DNA of 64,000 bases from Heyndrickxia sporothermodurans (GTDB lineage: Bacteria; Bacillota; Bacilli; Bacillales; Bacillaceae_C). Positions 9,398 to 18,470 of this stretch are shown in pieces. The translations under genes were made by a program, and so were the position numbers. Within the stretch, counting starts at the first letter, position 1; every line of letters begins with the position of its first letter. The notes under the pieces were generated by a model. That model made no database searches. It was given only the letters and a program-made list of their open reading frames with translations, and was not told the origin of the DNA. Location: assembly GCA_018333075.1 (NCBI GenBank), contig BORH01000001.1, forward strand, positions 310,001 to 374,000, read 5' to 3'.

Positions 9398-10514
9398 GAT
9401 TATGTAATTGCTTACGATGTTTATGATTCTGTTTATGTTGATTTTGATTGTGATGATTATTTTGTTTGTGTTTATTATGATTTTGATGATTTCCTTTTTT
9501 ATATTGATTTATTTTCTTTTCTTTATGCGAATTTTTCCAATTATGACTATGATGATTTGACTTTTTGTGAATTTGTCTTTGTAAATGTTCTTGCTTTTTA
9601 ACTTTCATTTTCTTAGTTTTTTGATGAACATGATTCTTTTTCTTCTCTAAGGTTTTTTCTTTATGTTTTTTTATATAAATTTCTTTAATTTTTTTGCTAT
9701 TTACTTTTATTTTATTTTTTTCATTGGGATTAGAACTACTTCTTTGTTCGAAATGCATCGTCTTATTATTAATAAAATTATGATTGCTTTTTGATTGCTT
9801 ATTCATAGGAATTTTTTCTTGTAGCTTAGGTGCTTGCATTAATGCATTTGGCTTAGATTCCTTTTCTTTTTTCTTCTCAACAATAAATCTTCCAGTTGAA
9901 ATTCCTTTTTTTTGTGCGGTCATTCTTTCTTTTATTGAACCATTTAAAACTTCAACTTTCGCTTTTATATTATTTGCCGCAATACGTACCTTTAGAACCT
10001 CTTTTGTTAATTCATTATTTCTTTTACTATCATTACTTTTAGGAATGGAAGCCATAACAATATGTTGTTTATTCCCTAAGTAGCCCATATTATTAGAAGC
10101 AGTTAAAACAGCTTTTGCCGCTGATACAAATGACTGTTTTTTTTCTATTTTTACTGAAGCTAATAATTGCTCTCCAGTCTTGTTATATGCATTTGTATTG
10201 ATTACATTAAAATTTTTGTCCAATACAAATTCTATGCTTGGATTCATATCCATTGTCACATAAGCATATGTTAAATCTTTCTCAAAAGGGCTGAAAAGAA
10301 AGAAACTAATAATAACAATGACAGTTGCTGCTGAAGGCAATGACCATAATAAATGCCTTTTTCGATTTGGCTTCAAATTCTCATATGGATAAAAGAAGAT
10401 TTCTTCACCTACAGAATAATTTCCTTTACTCTTCTTCCCCTTTATAAATTCCCCATTAGGAGTCAGCATGATTAAATACTGACTTTTTATTTCTAAAATG
10501 ACTCCCTTTTTCAT
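9390..10514 (-). CDS. rsgI: Anti-sigma-I factor RsgI with a low-complexity His/Asn/Lys tail
   Basis: 374 aa. Cytoplasmic RsgI_N domain at 1-55, one membrane segment at about 58-78, then the extracellular RsgI domain with AYVTMDMNPSIEF at about 85-97. From about residue 250 onward the protein is almost wholly His, Asn, Lys and Gln, a tail much more repetitive than the preceding domain. The start overlaps the sigI stop by 4 nt (ATGA), so translation is coupled. RsgI holds SigI inactive until heat or cell-wall signals release it. Confidence 0.9.
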   Translation of the reverse strand: MKKGVILEIKSQYLIMLTPNGEFIKGKKSKGNYSVGEEIFFYPYENLKPNRKRHLLWSLPSAATVIVIISFFLFSPFEKDLTYAYVTMDMNPSIEFVLDKNFNVINTNAYNKTGEQLLASVKIEKKQSFVSAAKAVLTASNNMGYLGNKQHIVMASIPKSNDSKRNNELTKEVLKVRIAANNIKAKVEVLNGSIKERMTAQKKGISTGRFIVEKKKEKESKPNALMQAPKLQEKIPMNKQSKSNHNFINNKTMHFEQRSSSNPNEKNKIKVNSKKIKEIYIKKHKEKTLEKKKNHVHQKTKKMKVKKQEHLQRQIHKKSNHHSHNWKNSHKEKKINQYKKGNHQNHNKHKQNNHHNQNQHKQNHKHRKQLHNQK

Positions 10515-11248
10515 TCAGTTAACCGCCCTTTGATATACTCCTTTAAATACACAAAATCCATTGTTAAGATTAAAGCAATAGCAATTATGTACTTCCTATT
10601 GCGCTCCAATGTTTTTCTACTAACATCTACTTTCTTTTCTAATAATTTTATTGGTAGACGTTTGGTATCATGTAAATATTGTAATAGCTCTTTATCTTCT
10701 ACTAAGATATTTGCAACCTTAATTGCATTTAATCTTGCGTCCTCATGTTTAGGTGAATGCTTAATAAGATCTGAAAATTTTAATCCAAATGTATTTAATA
10801 TTAATCCAAATTGATGAATTTCTTCTTTTCGCTTTTCATTATCTATATACCGATTGTATTCATCTACTGATAATGTATCCTCAAACGTTTGAGAGGTAAC
10901 ATTTTCCTCATCACTAACATTTATATCTAAACTTAATTCTTTATACTTTTTTGTACTTCTTAAAAAATCAATAATTCTTCTTTTAATAATTATTTCAGCA
11001 AAAGATAAAAGGGATGAACCTTTACTTTCATTAAATTTTAGAATGGCATCATGAAAGGCGATTAGTCCAATGCTAAATTCATCATCACTATCACTAATAT
11101 AACGCTTGCACACGGAAGAAACCGTCTTCTTGACATATGGTTGATAATCTCGAAGTAACTGATTTAAAGCTCGTTCATCACCATTTTGTGCTAACATCGC
11201 CGTTTCTTCTAATGATTTTTTATTTTCTTTTACTAAAAAACCTAGCAT
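10511..11248 (-). CDS. sigI: RNA polymerase sigma factor SigI
   Basis: 245 aa from the ATG at 11248, chosen over the upstream ATG at 11272 because GAGGTG lies 6 nt before it. Region 2 (AFHDAILKFNESKG, FAEIIIKRRIIDFLR) and a C-terminal helix-turn-helix region (DVSRKTLERNRKYI) are visible. SigI responds to heat and envelope stress in Bacillus. It is followed by rsgI with a 4-nt overlap, the standard operon. Confidence 0.9.
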   Translation of the reverse strand: MLGFLVKENKKSLEETAMLAQNGDERALNQLLRDYQPYVKKTVSSVCKRYISDSDDEFSIGLIAFHDAILKFNESKGSSLLSFAEIIIKRRIIDFLRSTKKYKELSLDINVSDEENVTSQTFEDTLSVDEYNRYIDNEKRKEEIHQFGLILNTFGLKFSDLIKHSPKHEDARLNAIKVANILVEDKELLQYLHDTKRLPIKLLEKKVDVSRKTLERNRKYIIAIALILTMDFVYLKEYIKGRLTE

Positions 11249-11383
11249 TCTTTTCACCTCATCCTGCAACATATTATAGCATGAATGAAGTGAATAAATA
11301 GTTTTCTATCTATTTACAAAAATGTTTCATAATATACTTTCGATAATATTACTTAATTTTTGAGGGTATAAAAAATTCAAAAA

Positions 11384-11445
11384 TACTGTTAGCCAGGCTT
11401 AAAAATTCATGAATTGAATTTCTAGTGCTAACAGCAATAATTTAA
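11384..11445 (-). terminator. Probable terminator after the TerC gene
   Basis: CTGTTAGC/GCTAACAG inverted repeat with a 35-nt loop, followed on the minus strand by TATTTTTG. Confidence 0.5.
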
Positions 11446-11448
11446 TTT

Positions 11449-12216
11449 TTATGCACTTTTATTAAGTGATTTTTCCTTTTGTCTCGATAATACGTATCCA
11501 CTTACTGCAATTCCTATTAATATGATCCAGAAGATAAGCTTCCAAACAATAGATTCTGGAAAATGTTCTTCTAATACATGAACACTTGGATGAGCTAGTG
11601 TAAATACCGCTAATTTTACCCCTACCCAGCCTACAATCAAAAATGCAGATGTTTCAAGACTTGGATATTTTTGCAGTAATTTTACAAACCATTTTGCTGC
11701 AAAGCGTATGATGACTAATCCAATAATTCCTCCTAAAAGCATAACTAAAAATTGACCACCATCAATACTTCCAACTGTAAACCATCCTGTCGGTTTTAAA
11801 GTGACAGCTAATGCAACAGCCGCAAGCATTGAATCAATCGCAAAAGCGATATCTGCTAATTCAACCTTTAATACTGTTATCCAGAAAGAAGGAGTTTTTT
11901 TATTCTTATCTTGGGAGACATTTAATTGCCTCTTTGAACGTTTTATTAAATGTTGACCAGCAATATATAGCAGATATACTGCACCAATCGCCTGAATTTG
12001 CCAAACATTAACTAGTAAAGTTATTAAAAATAAGACTGAAAAACGAAAAACAAATGCACCGAGTAAACCATAAAATAAAGCTTTTTTTTGTTGACTATTA
12101 GGTAGATGCTTGACCATAACAGCCATTACTACAGCGTTATCCGCTGCCAGTATCCCTTCTAGCCCAACTAATATCAATAATACCCATCCATACTCGATTA
12201 ACATAGAAATATCCAT
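11449..12216 (-). CDS. TerC-family membrane protein, YkoY-like metal exporter
   Basis: 255 aa, about seven membrane helices. The TerC acidic motifs are present: EGILAADNAVV near 20-30 and ELADIAFAIDSMLAA near 119-133. YkoY of B. subtilis belongs to this family and functions with Mn2+ efflux or metalation of exported proteins. The gene lies behind a yybP-ykoY riboswitch (12338-12480) and next to sigI as in B. subtilis, so regulation by Mn2+ is strongly indicated. Confidence 0.88.
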   Translation of the reverse strand: MDISMLIEYGWVLLILVGLEGILAADNAVVMAVMVKHLPNSQQKKALFYGLLGAFVFRFSVLFLITLLVNVWQIQAIGAVYLLYIAGQHLIKRSKRQLNVSQDKNKKTPSFWITVLKVELADIAFAIDSMLAAVALAVTLKPTGWFTVGSIDGGQFLVMLLGGIIGLVIIRFAAKWFVKLLQKYPSLETSAFLIVGWVGVKLAVFTLAHPSVHVLEEHFPESIVWKLIFWIILIGIAVSGYVLSRQKEKSLNKSA

Positions 12217-12337
12217 TTAAGATTTCTCCTCCTATATTTTTAGTAAAGGACACCTGGCTAAATACTATTAAGCTATTAAATATTAAAAGTTTTACCAGGT
12301 AGCCTCACACTTTTAACGAAAAATCCTACAAAGACAA

Positions 12338-12480
12338 AAAAGACCTTTGCCTATATAGGCAAAGGTCTTGCTAGACAAAATATTGTCAACAAAGCCGATG
12401 GATATTTTCCATGTAATGACGACTTTATTTTAGATGTTAAACATCTAACGCTACTCCCCTTTGACATTCGTCAAAAGCAT
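12338..12480 (-). promoter_or_regulatory. yybP-ykoY manganese riboswitch with intrinsic terminator
   Basis: Read on the minus strand, the leader contains the family's conserved AAAGGGGAGTAGCG (about 12462-12449), an internal hairpin at GATGTTTAACATC, the segment GTCGTCATTACATGG and the closing CGGCTTTGTTGAC. A strong terminator hairpin follows (AGACCTTTGCC/GGCAAAGGTCT, then T6) at 12338-12369. Mn2+ binding would favour read-through into the TerC gene, which starts at 12216. Confidence 0.93.
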
Positions 12481-12569
12481 ATTCATTTATAGGATTAAGT
12501 ATAGCAAATTTATCAGATATTTCAATCACTTAAATATCATTCTTTTCAAAAAAACAAAATTAAGAATTT

Positions 12570-13043
12570 TTAATCGACTTGATGTCTTTTTATCCTTAAA
12601 ATAATATATCGAATAACAAATCCGATGGCTAAACCAGGCAATAAAAATATCATTGGCAAAAATACGGGACCAATAAAAATATGATTCACTTTAATCAATG
12701 GAGAATACATAAGACCTACAGTTACAAAATAAGCTCCAAAAGCAAAAGGAAGATATTCATATTTTTTGGGTTTATTTTGAGCCATTTTATAAGCATCCCA
12801 CATGGCAAACATGTACAAACAAGGATAGAACATTAGCCATTGATAATCAATTATTTTCGCTGCATCTGTCGTTTTACCTAAAAAACTAAGCATGATGCCC
12901 GTATTAAAATGACTTTTTACATTTATTAAAAATTCAAGTCCGACAAATAATAATCCTTTAACAAGTGCTCCAGATAATAACTGAGAAAAGCCAGGTAAAG
13001 CAATACTCCAAAGAATAGCTTCTAGTGGTTCAACTTTTTTCAT
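12570..13043 (-). CDS. Small multi-pass membrane protein, unknown function
   Basis: 157 aa from the ATG at 13043. The open frame extends upstream to 13145, but that stretch overlaps the 49-aa gene at 13054, which has a far better ribosome site. Four or five hydrophobic helices are visible, including PLEAILWSIALPGFSQLL near the start, a pattern seen in small TM2-like membrane proteins. It lies 10 nt after the 49-aa gene, so the two probably form one operon. I do not recognise the family. Confidence 0.65.
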   Translation of the reverse strand: MKKVEPLEAILWSIALPGFSQLLSGALVKGLLFVGLEFLINVKSHFNTGIMLSFLGKTTDAAKIIDYQWLMFYPCLYMFAMWDAYKMAQNKPKKYEYLPFAFGAYFVTVGLMYSPLIKVNHIFIGPVFLPMIFLLPGLAIGFVIRYIILRIKRHQVD

Positions 13044-13053
13044 AATTGCCTTT

Positions 13054-13203
13054 CTATAATGTAGAAGTGTTTGCTTCATCAGTTGACGGTGAAATAGATA
13101 ATTCACCTGAATCATCAGGAAAAATCTTGTTAGGAAAACTATCACTTAAATATCCTATCCATAAACTTGAAAAGTCTAAATCTGCACGTTCATTCTTCTC
13201 CAT
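13054..13203 (-). CDS. 49-aa acidic peptide gene upstream of the membrane protein
   Basis: ATG at 13203 with TAGGAGG 8 nt upstream, one of the best ribosome sites in this region. The product starts MEKNERADLDFSSLWIGYLS and is acidic and rich in Ser/Asp. It ends 10 nt before the membrane protein gene at 13043, so the two genes are likely co-translated. Function unknown. Confidence 0.6.
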   Translation of the reverse strand: MEKNERADLDFSSLWIGYLSDSFPNKIFPDDSGELSISPSTDEANTSTL

Positions 13204-13284
13204 AGTTCTTGCCTCCTATTCATAACCATATAATTTCCAAATTTCGATTTAAATATTCTATAATAAAACTCAAACTCTAAAATT

Positions 13285-13316
13285 AAAAAAGTGCTGTAAA
13301 ATTTCAGCACTTTTTT
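13285..13316 (-). terminator. Rho-independent terminator after the NhaC-type gene
   Basis: AAAAAAGTGCTG/CAGCACTTTTTT stem with T-tract on the minus strand. Confidence 0.85.
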
Positions 13317-13357
13317 AAGCATATTATTAAAGTTCCGTCTAATAGAAAAAAACGAGA

Positions 13358-14758
13358 TCAAAGCCTCATTTCCTTTTCATCTTTAACCATTGTTAAGGTT
13401 TTACCTGTCCATCCATACAAGATAGTTAAAATCGGTGATAGCAAACAAAAGAAGGCAAAAGGTAAATATTCGATCGTAGGTACACCTAAAACATTTGTTA
13501 AAAACACACCACACACACTCCAAGGAACCAATGGATTTACAACAGTTCCTGCATCCTCTAATACTCTGGCAAGATTTTTATTAGCTAGCCCAAGTTTGTT
13601 AAATGGCCGTTGAAAGGATTCACCTGTTAATATGATGGATAAATATTGCTCACCAATTAAAACATTTATACCTATTGCAGTAAATGCAGCAGCCATTATA
13701 ACAGATCCCACTTTATTTAATAATTTTCCTAAGGACTGCAATAAAACAGGGACAATCCCTAAAGTAAATGTTAATCCACCCATGCTTAGTGCAAGCAAAA
13801 CTAAAGATATAGTAAACATCATGCTATTTAATCCGCCTCTTGTTAAAAGACTATCAATAGCATCATTACCTGTAGATGAAACATATCCACTGAAAAGAGT
13901 TTGAAACAGCTCTTTTCCAGGCGTAAATTGGTGGAAATAAGAAAGAATAATTGCAAAAATAGAATTAAAAATTAAGGTCAATGATGCAGATATTTTTTTA
14001 AATGCAAACAAAGCAAGTATAATTAATGGAATAAGACTATACCAATGAACAAGATTTGTTTTTATTAAAGCTTCTTGATAACTTAATAGTTTCCCAAAAT
14101 CTGCAGTGGACACTTTCGGTGATAATAAAGCAAATCCAATAAAGCTTATAATAAAGGCTGGAACCGTAGTCCAAGCCATATTGCGAATATGTTCAAATAA
14201 ATCAACTTTCATCATCGTAGAAGAAATATTTGTTGTATCTGATAACGGCGACATTTTATCTCCAAAAAAGGCTCCGGAAACAATAGCACCTGCTGTAATT
14301 GTTAACGAAGCATCAAGCGCTGATGCAATCCCAATAAAAGCAACCCCAATGGTTGCAGAAGTCGTTAAAGAGCTACCAATAGCGACCCCAACAACTGCTG
14401 TAACAACAAACACAATCGCATAAAAGAAATGAACAGTAACTATTTTAAATCCCAAATAAACAAGCGTTGGAATCGTTCCACTAAGCATCCATGTTGCAAT
14501 TAACAAACCAATTAAGAAAAATAGGAAGACTGCTGATAATCCAGACTTTGCTCCTTCGACCATACCAGTTTCAAGCACTTTAAAGGGGACTTTCTTTATT
14601 AGCCCATAAACGATTAAGATGATAATCGAAAATAATATAGGTATATGAGGAGCTGATGAAAATTTTATGATGCTCATACTAATTAATCCTACAATAATAA
14701 TAATTAATCCTAATGCTTCTACTACTGATGGTGTAGTAGCTTTTTTAATTGCAAACAT
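13358..14758 (-). CDS. NhaC-family Na+/H+ antiporter under tyrosine T-box control, probable tyrosine-related transporter
   Basis: 466 aa, 10-12 membrane helices. NhaC-family hallmarks include the segment with SGAFFGDKMSPLSDTTN near residues 161-177 and the C-terminal VNPLVPWSVCG. Family members exchange Na+ or H+ for other ions or organic acids (MleN exchanges malate and lactate). The T-box leader upstream with a UAC specifier means expression rises when tRNA-Tyr is uncharged, so I infer tyrosine uptake rather than pH homeostasis. GGAGG lies 8 nt before the ATG. Confidence 0.85.
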   Translation of the reverse strand: MFAIKKATTPSVVEALGLIIIIVGLISMSIIKFSSAPHIPILFSIIILIVYGLIKKVPFKVLETGMVEGAKSGLSAVFLFFLIGLLIATWMLSGTIPTLVYLGFKIVTVHFFYAIVFVVTAVVGVAIGSSLTTSATIGVAFIGIASALDASLTITAGAIVSGAFFGDKMSPLSDTTNISSTMMKVDLFEHIRNMAWTTVPAFIISFIGFALLSPKVSTADFGKLLSYQEALIKTNLVHWYSLIPLIILALFAFKKISASLTLIFNSIFAIILSYFHQFTPGKELFQTLFSGYVSSTGNDAIDSLLTRGGLNSMMFTISLVLLALSMGGLTFTLGIVPVLLQSLGKLLNKVGSVIMAAAFTAIGINVLIGEQYLSIILTGESFQRPFNKLGLANKNLARVLEDAGTVVNPLVPWSVCGVFLTNVLGVPTIEYLPFAFFCLLSPILTILYGWTGKTLTMVKDEKEMRL

Positions 14759-14805
14759 TCTAGAACCTCCAAAAAATAATAAAAAATTATGTTAAGAAAA
14801 CAATA

Positions 14806-15010
14806 AAGCTTCTTCATCCCAAATAGGGACGAAGAAGCTCTCCGCGGTACCACCCTAGTTAATGATCGAAATCATTCACTCTTTTTATTCTCAAAATTAT
14901 TTTAACGGTGTACTTCATATCTATTGTTGCCTGAATTTCCAGCTTCCATTCAGTCTCTATATGCTGCATCCAATAGAATTACTAATTTCCGTAATTTGAG
15001 ATTTTTATTA
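14806..15010 (-). promoter_or_regulatory. T-box leader, specifier codon UAC (tyrosine)
   Basis: The minus strand carries the T-box core AGGGTGGTACCGCG followed by a terminator with arms GCTTCTTCGTCCC/GGGATGAAGAAGC and a T-rich tail. Upstream, stem I has ACGG opposite CCGT, an AGTA bulge and, on the 3' side, GAA-G-UAC-A. This is the same arrangement as GAA-A-GGC-A in the glyQS T-box, and it places UAC (14910-14912) in the specifier position. A GGATG apical loop and a stem III hairpin (AATGAT/ATCATT) are also present. Confidence 0.92.
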
Positions 15011-15095
15011 ACTTTTTCGCTTAAACGCTTTTAAGCTTTCTTGTAATAAAGTATTCGAATATAATATATCATGTTTTCTGAAATAATCAAGCACA

Positions 15096-15128
15096 AAATT
15101 TAAGGAGGGGTGAATTCCCTCCTTTAAA
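15096..15128 (-). terminator. Rho-independent terminator after prfC
   Basis: AAGGAGGG/CCCTCCTT stem with A/T tracts at both sides. Confidence 0.8.
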
Positions 15129-15131
15129 ATT

Positions 15132-16700
15132 TTATTCCATTGGATTGGTTAACTTAATATCCGGGTTTTTATCTTGGAACCATCTTAGCGCAAAATCATT
15201 TTCAAATAAAAATAATGGTTTGTCAAAACGATCTTTTACCAATAGGCTTCTAGAACTTGAAAGTGATTCGTTAACTTGATTTTCATCAATCCACCGAGGA
15301 ATCTTTGATCCGATTGGCTCCATTATCACATCAGAGTTATATTCGTTTTTCATTCGATGGACAAAAACCTCGAATTGCAATTGCCCAACTGCTCCTAAAA
15401 TATATTCTTCCATTCGATAAGTTTTATATAGCTGTATTGCGCCTTCTTGAACAAGCTGGTGAACACCTTTATGGAAATGTTTTTGCTTCATCACATTTTT
15501 TGCAGAAACTTTAACAAAAAGTTCTGGAGCAAATTGTGGAAGCTTTTCATAGTTCAATAACGCCTTTCCAGAGGTAATGGTGTCACCAATCTGATAAGTT
15601 CCTGTATCATATAATCCAATTATATCCCCACTAACTGCTGAATTGACAGTGCTGCGGTCATCAGCAAGGAATTGAGTAGACTGAGATAATTTCATTGGTT
15701 TTCCAGTACGAGATAAAGTCACATTCATTCCTCGTTCAAACTGTCCAGAGCATATACGTACAAATGCAATTCGATCTCGATGGGCAGGATTCATATTCGC
15801 TTGAATTTTAAATACAAAGCCTGAAAAAGTTTCATTTGTAGGTTCAATCATTCCGACATCAGAATTTCTCGGATGTGGAGACGGAGCAAATTCAAGATAG
15901 GTTTCAAGAAATGTTTGAACTCCAAAATTTGTTAATGCACTACCGAAAAATACTGGTGATAATGTCCCATTTGCAATTCGGTCTTTCGAAAATTCATTTC
16001 CCGCTTCATTTAATAAAAGTATTTCTTCTAATGCTTGGTCATAAAGGGAAGATTGTTTAATTGGTGAATTTCCAATAATTTCACCTTCCTCATTTAGAGA
16101 AATAAAACGGTCATTTTCATCAACACGAAATTGCTCAATTCGATTATGAAACCGATCATAAATACCTAGAAACTCTTTTCCCATTCCAATCGGCCAATTC
16201 ATCGGATAAGATTCAATCCCAAGTACTTCTTCAAGCTCTGCTAATAATTCAAGCGGTGTTTTTCCTTGTCTATCAAGTTTATTGATAAACGTAAAGATCG
16301 GAATACCTCTCATCCGACATACTTTAAATAATTTTAACGTTTGTTCTTCAATCCCTTTTGCAGCATCAATAATCATGACTGCACTATCAACCGCCATTAA
16401 TGTTCTATACGTATCTTCACTAAAATCTTGGTGACCTGGTGTATCTAGAATATTCACCCTTTTTCCTTCGTATTCAAATTGCATTACGGAAGAAGTGACT
16501 GAAATTCCCCGTTGCTTTTCAATTTCCATCCAATCAGATGTAGCAAATTTACCAGATTTTTTCCCTTTTACTGTACCAGCTGCACGAATTGCTCCACCAA
16601 AGAGAAGTAATTGCTCTGTTAATGTTGTTTTCCCAGCATCCGGGTGGGAAATAATTGCAAAGGTTCTTCTTGATAAAACCTCGTCTTTTAAAGAAGTCAT
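15132..16700 (-). CDS. prfC: Peptide chain release factor 3
   Basis: 522 aa GTPase. P-loop SHPDAGKTT at about 18-26, switch I region with [11 protein letters not shown]3 DTPGHQDF at about 87-94 and G4 NKLD near 141. The translation-factor domains II and III follow. Length matches bacterial RF3 (about 525 aa). RF3 recycles RF1/RF2 after termination. It is a single gene with its own terminator. Confidence 0.93.
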   Translation of the reverse strand: MTSLKDEVLSRRTFAIISHPDAGKTTLTEQLLLFGGAIRAAGTVKGKKSGKFATSDWMEIEKQRGISVTSSVMQFEYEGKRVNILDTPGHQDFSEDTYRTLMAVDSAVMIIDAAKGIEEQTLKLFKVCRMRGIPIFTFINKLDRQGKTPLELLAELEEVLGIESYPMNWPIGMGKEFLGIYDRFHNRIEQFRVDENDRFISLNEEGEIIGNSPIKQSSLYDQALEEILLLNEAGNEFSKDRIANGTLSPVFFGSALTNFGVQTFLETYLEFAPSPHPRNSDVGMIEPTNETFSGFVFKIQANMNPAHRDRIAFVRICSGQFERGMNVTLSRTGKPMKLSQSTQFLADDRSTVNSAVSGDIIGLYDTGTYQIGDTITSGKALLNYEKLPQFAPELFVKVSAKNVMKQKHFHKGVHQLVQEGAIQLYKTYRMEEYILGAVGQLQFEVFVHRMKNEYNSDVIMEPIGSKIPRWIDENQVNESLSSSRSLLVKDRFDKPLFLFENDFALRWFQDKNPDIKLTNPME

Positions 16701-16820
16701 GTTGTAAAATCCTTTCAGTTATAATAATTTTGTCACATACATTTTATTTTCACATTGGAATCACCCATTTGTTGATTTCATAATTAAACACTATATTTCA
16801 AGTCAATCTTTCGAGCAATG

Positions 16821-17060
16821 CTACATTTCTCTCGTCCATTGGTTAAGTCGATGAGCTAATACTTGCGCCTCTTCCTCATTTACTTTCACGGTTAATGAAT
16901 CAATTAACTTGTCAACAAGCTCCGTTCCAAAGTCATCATATGCGTACGTTGTTGACCATTCTATTGAAGGAATAGCTATGACAAAATATTCATCCTTTTT
17001 ATTTTCATAAATAAATATGTTGATCTCTGCATCATTAAGCATTGTTTTACGAATTTTCAT
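16821..17060 (-). CDS. YueH-like small conserved protein
   Basis: 79 aa with GGAGG 10 nt upstream of the ATG. It begins MKIRKTMLNDAEINIFIYEN and has a central IPSIEWSTTYAYD; length and start resemble the YueH family of Bacillus, whose function is unknown. No membrane segments. The family call is from memory and moderate. Confidence 0.6.
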   Translation of the reverse strand: MKIRKTMLNDAEINIFIYENKKDEYFVIAIPSIEWSTTYAYDDFGTELVDKLIDSLTVKVNEEEAQVLAHRLNQWTREM

Positions 17061-17218
17061 TTTCCCCGTCCTCCAGTCAAAATATATTATAAAGGAAAAT
17101 TGACCGTGAGAAAAACAAATTCATAAACCACTAAACCCCTTTTCTATTCTTTTAAATTAAATATATTATTTATTTAACTATTCATTATTCCTAGACAGCC
17201 ATTTATTATGGAACTAAG

Positions 17219-17353
17219 ATGCCCTATCAAAGCGAAAAGAAGGATGAATCTAAGCTTATGAAATTGATAAATAGCTTACAAGAATTTATTAAAACAAATA
17301 ATCCAAAGGGTAGTGAATTTGACTTTCATATAGGAAGTGCTTTAGTTTTCTAG
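17219..17353 (+). CDS. Possible 44-aa ORF or gene remnant
   Basis: Open frame MPYQSEKKDESKLMKLINSL...ending SALVF. The amino-acid composition looks protein-like but only a weak GGAAC sits before the ATG. It may be the leftover of a larger gene. It is the only content of the 17061-17423 gap apart from the terminator. Confidence 0.25.
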   Translation: MPYQSEKKDESKLMKLINSLQEFIKTNNPKGSEFDFHIGSALVF

Positions 17354-17372
17354 TTTATAGAAGAAAACATAA

Positions 17373-17417
17373 AAAGACATAAGACAAAACAATATGACAT
17401 TTGATCTTATGTCTTTG
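17373..17417. terminator. Terminator for the P1-peptidase gene
   Basis: 12-bp stem AAAGACATAAGA/TCTTATGTCTTT with a 20-nt loop and A/T tracts. Confidence 0.75.
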
Positions 17418-17423
17418 TTAAAG

Positions 17424-18455
17424 CTAATTTCTTTTTATTTTAATAGGTGCTTTCTCTCCAACTCTACCTTTCCTTCCTGTCGTTGTTTCTGCCTGCGTTA
17501 AAGAATTGATTATCGATTCTTCAGTTGCTTCAGCTGCAGCTTGAAATAATAGACTCATAATAGGATGATCGTCTCGAAGGATTGTTCTCTGCTCAAGTGG
17601 ATTTAATGCGTAGTGCTGAATTTTTTCAGCATTAGAAAAAGCGATAACCACATCTCCACTTCCATTGTGAATAAAGCTCCCTGTTCTGCTTAAACCAACA
17701 ACACACCTTTTAGCAAGCCGTTTTAGCTGTCTATCTGATAATGGAGCATCAGTTGCTAATACCATCATAATTGATCCATCTGGTCGTTCCGTACAATCCT
17801 CTGATTCTGGTGCTGCATAAAGACATTCTTCTTTTTCACCAAAATTAGATTGCACAAGTACTCCTACGGTAAAAGATACATCCGAACTTGCAACGATACG
17901 TGAGGAGCTTCCAATTCCACCTTTATAGCCGAAACACATCGTCCCAGTTCCAGCGCCAACACATCCTTCTTTCGCTTGATCAGTTGTTGCTTGATTTATT
18001 GCTTCAATGGCATGATCAGGTTTTATCGATTGAATGCGTGCTGAATTTAAATAGCTATCATTGCATTCTCCAACTACAATATTAATCGAGCTTGTTGAAT
18101 CCCCAATTTGAGGATTCTCTTGTAACATATATTGAAGGGTACCTTGTAGGACAGAACCTACACTAAAGGTATTCGTTAGCATAATTGGAGATTCTATACA
18201 GCCGAGCTCTTCGATTTGGATGAGCCCTGTCGTTTTTCCGAAGCCATTCGCAACATAACACGCAGCAGCAACCTTTTCATCAAAACAATTCCCCACATGG
18301 GGCAATATGGCAGTTACACCTGTTCGGATACATTCATCACCTATGTTTTCACTAAAAGTTACATGTCCTACTTGTACACCATTCACATCGGTAATACAAT
18401 TTTTATTCCCAATTGGAAGAGTACCGATTTTTATCCCCATTTCTCGCGCTTTCAT
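17424..18455 (-). CDS. P1-family (DmpA-like) aminopeptidase/D-esterase
   Basis: 343 aa from the ATG at 18455, which has GGTGG 7 nt upstream; another ATG two codons earlier is too close. The N-terminal segment ITDVNGVQVGHVTF and GVTAILPH are typical of the family. The predicted self-cleavage Gly-Ser lies in RPDGSIMMVLATDAPL (about residue 230), which would split the protein into alpha and beta chains with the Ser as N-terminal nucleophile. It follows the zinc-ribbon/S4 gene by 15 nt, so they may be co-transcribed. The natural substrate is unknown. Confidence 0.88.
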   Translation of the reverse strand: MKAREMGIKIGTLPIGNKNCITDVNGVQVGHVTFSENIGDECIRTGVTAILPHVGNCFDEKVAAACYVANGFGKTTGLIQIEELGCIESPIMLTNTFSVGSVLQGTLQYMLQENPQIGDSTSSINIVVGECNDSYLNSARIQSIKPDHAIEAINQATTDQAKEGCVGAGTGTMCFGYKGGIGSSSRIVASSDVSFTVGVLVQSNFGEKEECLYAAPESEDCTERPDGSIMMVLATDAPLSDRQLKRLAKRCVVGLSRTGSFIHNGSGDVVIAFSNAEKIQHYALNPLEQRTILRDDHPIMSLLFQAAAEATEESIINSLTQAETTTGRKGRVGEKAPIKIKRN

Positions 18456-18470
18456 ATTCATTCCACCTTT

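Noticed and set aside
13176-13361. 61-aa minus-strand ORF after the NhaC-type gene
   Set aside because: It runs through the terminator at 13285 and only its last codons overlap the real ribosome site of the 49-aa gene.
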